From assembly GCA_039830055.1 (NCBI GenBank), contig CP140043.1, positions 561,016 through 625,015 on the forward strand: a stretch of 64,000 nt of DNA. Reading direction: 5' to 3'. The notes under the pieces are model-generated. The model worked only from the letters and a program-made list of their open reading frames with translations, searched no databases and had not been told where the DNA came from. This DNA is from Buchnera aphidicola (Schlechtendalia peitan) (GTDB lineage: Bacteria; Pseudomonadota; Gammaproteobacteria; Enterobacterales; Enterobacteriaceae). The position numbers and the translations under genes are program-made. Shown here piece by piece: positions 59,445 to 64,000 of the stretch; position 1 is the first letter of the stretch, and the number at the start of each line of letters is the position of its first letter.

Positions 59445-60950
59445 ATGATCACAATCAAAATAGCAAATAATACAAAAATTAAGAAAAACAGTAATATTAC
59501 ATCATTTGGTATTGATTTTGGCACTACATATTCACTAATAACTACTACTATACTACAAAACATTATTATTATTTCTGATGATAAAAACCGTGTTCTTCTA
59601 CCTTCTATTGTTAATTATAGTTCTTCCAAACCTATTACTGGATGGCATGCTCAAAACTTAATTGAAAATGATCCTATCAATACAATTACTTCAGTAAAAC
59701 GTTTAATCGGGAAATCATTAGAAGAAATTAAACAATTATTCCCATATTTACCTTATAAATTTCATAAAAATGAAGATAATACTATTTCATTTATTATTAA
59801 TAATTCTTTAATAAGTCCTGTTAATGTATCTAGTCAAATATTTATTGCACTAAAAAATCGTGCAATAACTCTATTTAAAAAAGAAATTAATAAAGTAGTA
59901 ATTACTGTTCCATCACATTTTAATGACCTACAAAGACAAAAAATTAAAAAAGCAGCAAAAATAGCAGACTTAAGCGTGCTTCGTTTATTAAATGAACCAA
60001 CTTCAGCTGCTATTGCTTATGGATTACATTTACAAAAAAAAGGAATAATTGCTATATATGATTTAGGAGGTGGAACATTTGACATTTCTATATTAAATAT
60101 AAATAATAATATTTTTGAAGTATTATCTACTTCTGGAAGCACTAATTTAGGAGGAGATGATATTGATTACTTGTTATTACGATATATTTCAAATAAAATT
60201 AAATCACTTAATTTAAACGACTTATCTTTACATAAAAAATTATTAGATTTCGCTAAATTTATAAAAATTCAATTAAGTTTTAAACATTACATTTCTACAC
60301 AATTTCAATCTCATAATTTTTATATTACTAGAAAAGAATTTAATATTATAATTAAACCTATCGTTTTAAAAACATTAAATATTTGTAAAAATGCATTAAA
60401 ATCCGCTAATATTTTGATCGATGATGTTAACTTTATTATATTAGTAGGAGGTTCAACATATATTCCATTTATAAGACAGTACGTCATGGAATATTTTAAA
60501 AAACCACCCCTATACTCAATTAATCCAGATCAAGTTGTTGCTATAGGAGCTGCAATTCAAGCAAATATGTTAACAAAAAAAAATAAAAAAAATAACATAT
60601 TATTGCTAGATGTAGTATCCTTATCTCTAGGTATTGAAGTCATGGGAAATATAGTAGAAAAGATTATATTTAAAAATACTAAAATTCCTATTTCTCAAAC
60701 AAGAGAATTTACAACTTTTAAAGACAAACAAAAATCCATACTTATTCATGTTTTACAAGGTGAAGAAAAACTAGTAAAAAATTGCCAATCTTTATCAAAA
60801 TTTGTATTATCAAATATCCCTGAAAAACCAGCTGGAGAAGTTATTGTTGTCGTAACATTTCAAATTGATATTGATGGATTACTATCTATTACCGCTAAAA
60901 TCAAATCAACAGATATTAAAAAAAGTATATCTATAAATTCTGTATATTAA
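59445..60950 (+). CDS. hscA: Hsp70 chaperone HscA lacking the C-terminal lid
   Basis: The 501-aa protein starts as usual and holds the full nucleotide-binding domain: SFGIDFGTTYSLI, RLLNEPTSAAIAYGL, IYDLGGGTFDISIL, ILVGGSTYIPFIRQ. The beta-sandwich peptide-binding domain follows (SLGIEVMG, TFQIDIDGLLSITAK). It ends at SISINSVY, the point equivalent to the start of the helical lid in E. coli (616 aa). About 115 residues of lid are therefore absent. In frame past the stop, MINVDKQ recalls an E. coli lid segment NVDKQ, perhaps a relic. HscA releases clusters from IscU. Confidence 0.95.
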   Translation: MITIKIANNTKIKKNSNITSFGIDFGTTYSLITTTILQNIIIISDDKNRVLLPSIVNYSSSKPITGWHAQNLIENDPINTITSVKRLIGKSLEEIKQLFPYLPYKFHKNEDNTISFIINNSLISPVNVSSQIFIALKNRAITLFKKEINKVVITVPSHFNDLQRQKIKKAAKIADLSVLRLLNEPTSAAIAYGLHLQKKGIIAIYDLGGGTFDISILNINNNIFEVLSTSGSTNLGGDDIDYLLLRYISNKIKSLNLNDLSLHKKLLDFAKFIKIQLSFKHYISTQFQSHNFYITRKEFNIIIKPIVLKTLNICKNALKSANILIDDVNFIILVGGSTYIPFIRQYVMEYFKKPPLYSINPDQVVAIGAAIQANMLTKKNKKNNILLLDVVSLSLGIEVMGNIVEKIIFKNTKIPISQTREFTTFKDKQKSILIHVLQGEEKLVKNCQSLSKFVLSNIPEKPAGEVIVVVTFQIDIDGLLSITAKIKSTDIKKSISINSVY

Positions 60951-61067
60951 TCTAAAAATATTTTAAATATCTGGTATAATTATGTCATGATTAATGTTGA
61001 TAAACAAATTATATTTATTTTTATACAAAAAAAAATTAAAATATTACTATTATAATTGTAGTTATTT

Positions 61068-61088
61068 ATTACTATTTTCAATAGTAAT
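61068..61088 (+). terminator. Small hairpin between hscA and fdx
   Basis: ATTACTATT (61068-61076) and AATAGTAAT (61080-61088) form a perfect 9-bp stem with a 3-nt loop, all but two pairs A-U. It is a weak terminator candidate. Confidence 0.3.
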
Positions 61089-61158
61089 TTATTACAAATA
61101 AAATCAAAGATATTAATTTTATATAAAACACTTTAAAAATTAATAAGGTTTTAATACT

Positions 61159-61485
61159 ATGCCAAAAATCACATTTTTACCTCATAAAATATTATTACCT
61201 AAAGGCGGAATATTCTACGCTAAAGAAGGAGAAACAATTTTAAATGTTGCACTAAGAAATAATATAAATATTGAACATGCTTGTAACAAATCATGTATAT
61301 GCACCACATGTCATTGTTTTATAGAAAAAGGATTTTCATCTCTATCTACTTGTGAAGAAAAAGAAGAAGATATTCTTGATAAAGCATGGGGTGTTCAATT
61401 AAACAGTCGATTAAGTTGTCAAGCAAAAATAATCAAAAAAGATATAGAAGTTAAAATTCCTATGTATACTATAAACCAATTTTAA
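61159..61485 (+). CDS. fdx: [2Fe-2S] ferredoxin Fdx
   Basis: The 108-aa ISC-type ferredoxin (E. coli 111) has cluster ligands in EHACNKSCICTTCHCFIEKG and LSCQAK, and DILDKAWGVQ as in E. coli. It provides electrons for cluster assembly on IscU. AAGG lies before the ATG. iscX, which follows in E. coli, is absent. Confidence 0.97.
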   Translation: MPKITFLPHKILLPKGGIFYAKEGETILNVALRNNINIEHACNKSCICTTCHCFIEKGFSSLSTCEEKEEDILDKAWGVQLNSRLSCQAKIIKKDIEVKIPMYTINQF

Positions 61486-61567
61486 CAATTAAAATATTTA
61501 ATTTCTTATTGAATATTGATAGAATAATATTAAAATATCTAAAAATAAAATATAATCATTGAAAAAT

Positions 61568-62940
61568 TTATTTCAAAAATGGATTACTACTGTTCTTAAA
61601 ATAAAAATGTACAGGATTTCCTACAATTTTTAACGTTTTTATAAAAAAATTAGATAAATATTTTTTATAAGAGCTAGAAAGAAAATTGAGTTTATTACCA
61701 TGTATAATAATAGTTAAGGGATTCTTTCTTCCTAAATGAGCATATTTTAATTTTATTTTGTTTCCTTGAATAATAGGTGGTTGATGTTTTTCTGTTGCTA
61801 GTTTCATAATTTTTGTTAACTTTGCAGTATGTAATGCTTGTACAGAATGTCGAAAAGTTTTATTAATAGATAAAAAAATTTTATTAGTATCTAATTTTTG
61901 AATAGCAGAAATGAAATGAACATCTCCTATTTTTATTAAATTAAATTTTTTTGATTGTATTAAATCATTTTTTTTAGATCTAGATATTTTATCACATTTA
62001 TTAAATACTATTATTATTCCACAACCACTATTTATAATATAATTAAATAAAATTAAATCCTGATCTGATATAGTATCTGTAGAATCTATCATTAATATAA
62101 CAACATTAGCTAATTTTATAGTCTTAAAAGTTTGCTGTACTGAAAATTTTTCTATATAATGTTTAATTTTATTATTTCTTTTTACACCAGCAGTATCAAT
62201 AAAAACATAATGTTTCTGTTTATGTGAAACTACATTCCAAATACTATCTCGAGTAGTACCTGGTTCATCATCTGTAATCATTCTGTACGTATCAAGAATA
62301 TTATTTACTAAAGTCGATTTTCCTACATTTGGTTTTCCAACAACAGCGATTTTTATAAAATCAATATTTTTGAATAATCTTAAATTTACATTTTCTGTTT
62401 CTAAAAAAGTAGAATATAAATATTTTTCGTTATTATAATTCAATGTTATTGACAATAAATTTGAAAAATATTTTTTAACTAAAATACTTATTCCTATTCC
62501 ATTAGTTGCTGAAATTGCATGAATATTAGAAAATCCCAATGCATAAAATTCTATTTTTACTAAATTAAAATCTAATCCATCAATTTTATTAACTAAAACT
62601 AATACAGATTTTTTATGTTTTCTAATCATTTTTGCAATACTTAAATCTTCATGCGTAAGTCCATCACGAGCACTAACTAAAAAACATACTAAATTAGCTT
62701 CCTCGATAGAAATAATGATTTGTTGAAATATTTTTTTATTTATATTTTTTTTTTATAATTTATTCCAGCAGTGTCTACGATAGAAATTTTATTTTTATCC
62801 ATACTTAAGTATCCGTATTTTCTATCTCTAGTTAACTCTGGAAAATTAGAAACTAATGCATTTTTAGAACAAGTTAATTTATTAAACAAAGTAGATTTTC
62901 CAACATTAGTTCGTCCAATCAATGCAATTAAAGGAATCAT
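61568..62940 (-). CDS. der: GTPase Der (EngA), reading frame broken at an A10 run
   Basis: The first segment starts at 62940 (MIPLIALIGRTNVGKST), with AAAGG 8 nt upstream, and runs through the G1 motif and VDTAGINY before stopping after KKKI. The rest, in another frame, reads FQQIIISIEEANLV, VNKIDGLD, then a full second G domain (GKPNVGKSTLVN, IDTAGVKR, NKCD) and the C-terminal KH-like domain (EKHQPPIIQGNKIKLKYAH) to 61568. The junction is ten A (62754-62745); eleven would give about 457 aa with nothing lost. Der is an essential 50S assembly GTPase, so rescue by slippage is likely. bamB, between yfgM and der in E. coli, is missing. Confidence 0.94.
62745..62754 (-). repeat. A10 homopolymer at the der frame break
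   Basis: Ten A on the coding strand follow AAT-TAT. As written the frame reads three AAA codons, ATA and TAA; one more A gives AAT-ATA-AAT and continues Der. Confidence 0.9.
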
Positions 62941-63015
62941 TATAATAACCTTTTTAATATTGTTATATGTGTTTAAAAACATTAAACACACATTTTTTAA
63001 ACTTTTATATTTTTA

Positions 63016-63597
63016 TTATTTAGGTTTATGCTTAAAATTTTTATTTAATAGAATGTTATTTATTTCAAATAAATTATCTTTTTGAAATTCGAAAATATTT
63101 TGTTGATTTTCAGAAGTAATAAATATATTTTTTTTAAAATTATCAACAACATTTTTCCAAGTATTTTCAGTAATGCGATTAATATTTTTTATTGCTTGTT
63201 TTTTAAGATTCAATTGAAATTGAATTTTTGAAATATTTAAAATTGTTATATTAAAAATATTTATATCAGATGTATATAATAAATTATTTTTCAATATTAA
63301 TAACGCGTTGTTTAACATATTATTATCTACATATATTTTAGCTAATTGTAAAGATGCTAAGGAACTATAAACATGGTGTCTGTTATTAATAATAAATTTA
63401 ACAATTTTATTTATTGAATTTTGATCACGAATATTGTTTTTGTTGAAAATAATTTCAAAGTCTTCAATATTAATTGTATTATTCTTACTATTTTTAAAAA
63501 AATAAATAACTGAAAATAGAATAAAAATACACAAAAAAAATATGCTACTTATTTTTAAATATTTAAAACTTTGATGCGTTTTGATTTTTCTTGGCAT
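63016..63597 (-). CDS. yfgM: YfgM-like inner membrane protein
   Basis: The 193-aa protein (E. coli YfgM 206) has a positively charged N-terminus, one membrane segment at about residues 16-34, and a periplasmic helical-repeat region (SSLASLQLAKIYVDN, NALLILKNNL). In E. coli YfgM associates with SecYEG and PpiD and hands proteins to periplasmic chaperones. Sequence conservation is low; the assignment rests on topology, the repeat region and its place upstream of der. Confidence 0.85.
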   Translation of the reverse strand: MPRKIKTHQSFKYLKISSIFFLCIFILFSVIYFFKNSKNNTINIEDFEIIFNKNNIRDQNSINKIVKFIINNRHHVYSSLASLQLAKIYVDNNMLNNALLILKNNLLYTSDINIFNITILNISKIQFQLNLKKQAIKNINRITENTWKNVVDNFKKNIFITSENQQNIFEFQKDNLFEINNILLNKNFKHKPK

Positions 63598-64000
63598 TTG
63601 TATATTAAAAATAATGCAATATTGATAATTACATTATATGAATTTAATAGAATTATTATTCTAGTAGAATACTCAAATGAATGCAAGAATTTTTGAAAAA
63701 TTATTAATGAAATATTATTTAATCAATAATTAAACATAAATTAGTATAAAATTTGCAAAATTATATACTTAAATATTTATATATATACTTAAATATTTAT
63801 ATATATACTTAAATATTTATTATATATACTTAAATATTTATATATATACTTAAATATTTATATATATACTTAAATATTTATATATATACTTAAATATTTA
63901 TATATATACTTAAATATTTATATATATACTTAAATATTTATATATATACTTAAATATTTATATATATCATTGCATTAAATCATTTAATTGAGAGTTATTA
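63598..64000. other. Terminal non-coding region, possible origin neighbourhood
   Basis: No gene is visible. The region holds a short inverted repeat ATTCTA-G-TAGAAT (63658-63670) and a 20-bp tandem array. In the Buchnera gene order I recall, this end of the isc-der-yfgM block adjoins gidA (mnmG) and the replication origin. No DnaA box (TTATCCACA type) is present in the visible part. Confidence 0.4.
63762..63968. repeat. AT-only tandem repeat, 20-bp unit, about 10 copies
   Basis: The unit is TATATATACTTAAATATTTA. The single C recurs at 63768, 63788, 63808, 63829, 63849, 63869, 63889, 63909, 63929 and 63949. Spacing is 20 nt throughout except one 21-nt step between the third and fourth copies. 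Copies are otherwise identical. Each includes the palindrome TAAATATTTA. Confidence 0.95.

Noticed and set aside
62771..63085. Plus-strand 104-codon frame opposite der and yfgM
   Set aside because: It spans two real genes on the other strand; no start signal or family match.
63762..63968. CRISPR-like array
   Set aside because: Copies are directly adjacent 20-bp units with no unique spacers and no cas genes nearby; it is a simple tandem repeat.

Overview
The window is a piece of a Buchnera aphidicola chromosome, the obligate endosymbiont of aphids. The evidence is the extreme A+T content, Lys/Asn/Ile-rich proteins that are otherwise clearly enterobacterial, the absence of IS elements, phages and CRISPR arrays, long empty AT-rich spacers, and an E. 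coli-like gene order with many genes deleted. Both leuBCDA and trpEG are chromosomal here; in many Buchnera lineages they are plasmid-borne. Chromosomal leu clusters are known from gall-forming Pemphiginae/Eriosomatinae symbionts (the Baizongia/Schlechtendalia type), so I infer a strain of that group. I made the assignment by reading the sequence, not by a database search.

Layout. 1-2.6 kb: 3' end of dnaB, then gshB and ruvX. 2.7-7.8 kb: leucine block leuB-leuC-leuD-(417-nt spacer)-leuA on the minus strand. 8.8-14.6 kb: hemW, trmB, mutY, yggX, murI, sbcB. 14.7-15.0 kb: tRNA-Asn and tRNA-Ile2(CAU). 15.0-21.4 kb: pyrE, dut, rpsF-rpsR-rplI, purA, hflK-hflC. 21.8-24.5 kb: mutL (frame-interrupted) and miaA. 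24.7-29.9 kb: mannitol PTS (mtlA, mtlD) and pgi. 30.6-36.4 kb: orn, tRNA-Gly, amiB (frame-interrupted), rpmE, a very short FtsN-like protein, hslVU, zapB. 36.7-41.5 kb: trpEG, fpr, coaD. 41.6-46.7 kb: an unrecognised 395-aa acidic protein, pitA and an MFS transporter. 46.8-48.2 kb: dapF and cyaY. 48.6-56.5 kb: tRNA-Arg/His/Pro, rho, trxA, rep, ilvC, ilvD. 56.8-61.5 kb: tRNA-Trp and iscS-iscU-hscB-hscA-fdx. 61.6-63.6 kb: der (frame-interrupted) and yfgM. The window ends in a 20-bp tandem repeat array in the region where I would expect the chromosomal origin in Buchnera gene order.

How the genes work together. Essential amino acid provisioning for the host dominates: leucine (leuABCD), the committed step of tryptophan synthesis (trpEG), valine/isoleucine (ilvC, ilvD) and lysine/peptidoglycan (dapF). 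A minimal Fe-S assembly line (iscS, iscU, hscB, hscA, fdx, with cyaY and yggX elsewhere) supplies cofactors for leuC, ilvD, mutY and hemW. Sugar entry is by mannitol PTS into glycolysis through mtlD and pgi.

The most interesting signals are signs of advanced decay and minimisation. Three genes (mutL, der and the 5' end of dapF) each have a 10-A run where one more A would restore the frame, and a fourth (amiB) is broken at or near a shorter poly(A) run. This fits rescue by RNA polymerase slippage. Two proteins are cut back to a functional core: FtsN keeps only its FtsA-contact tip, membrane anchor and activation helix, and HscA lacks its helical lid. One lineage-specific acidic protein has no recognisable relatives.
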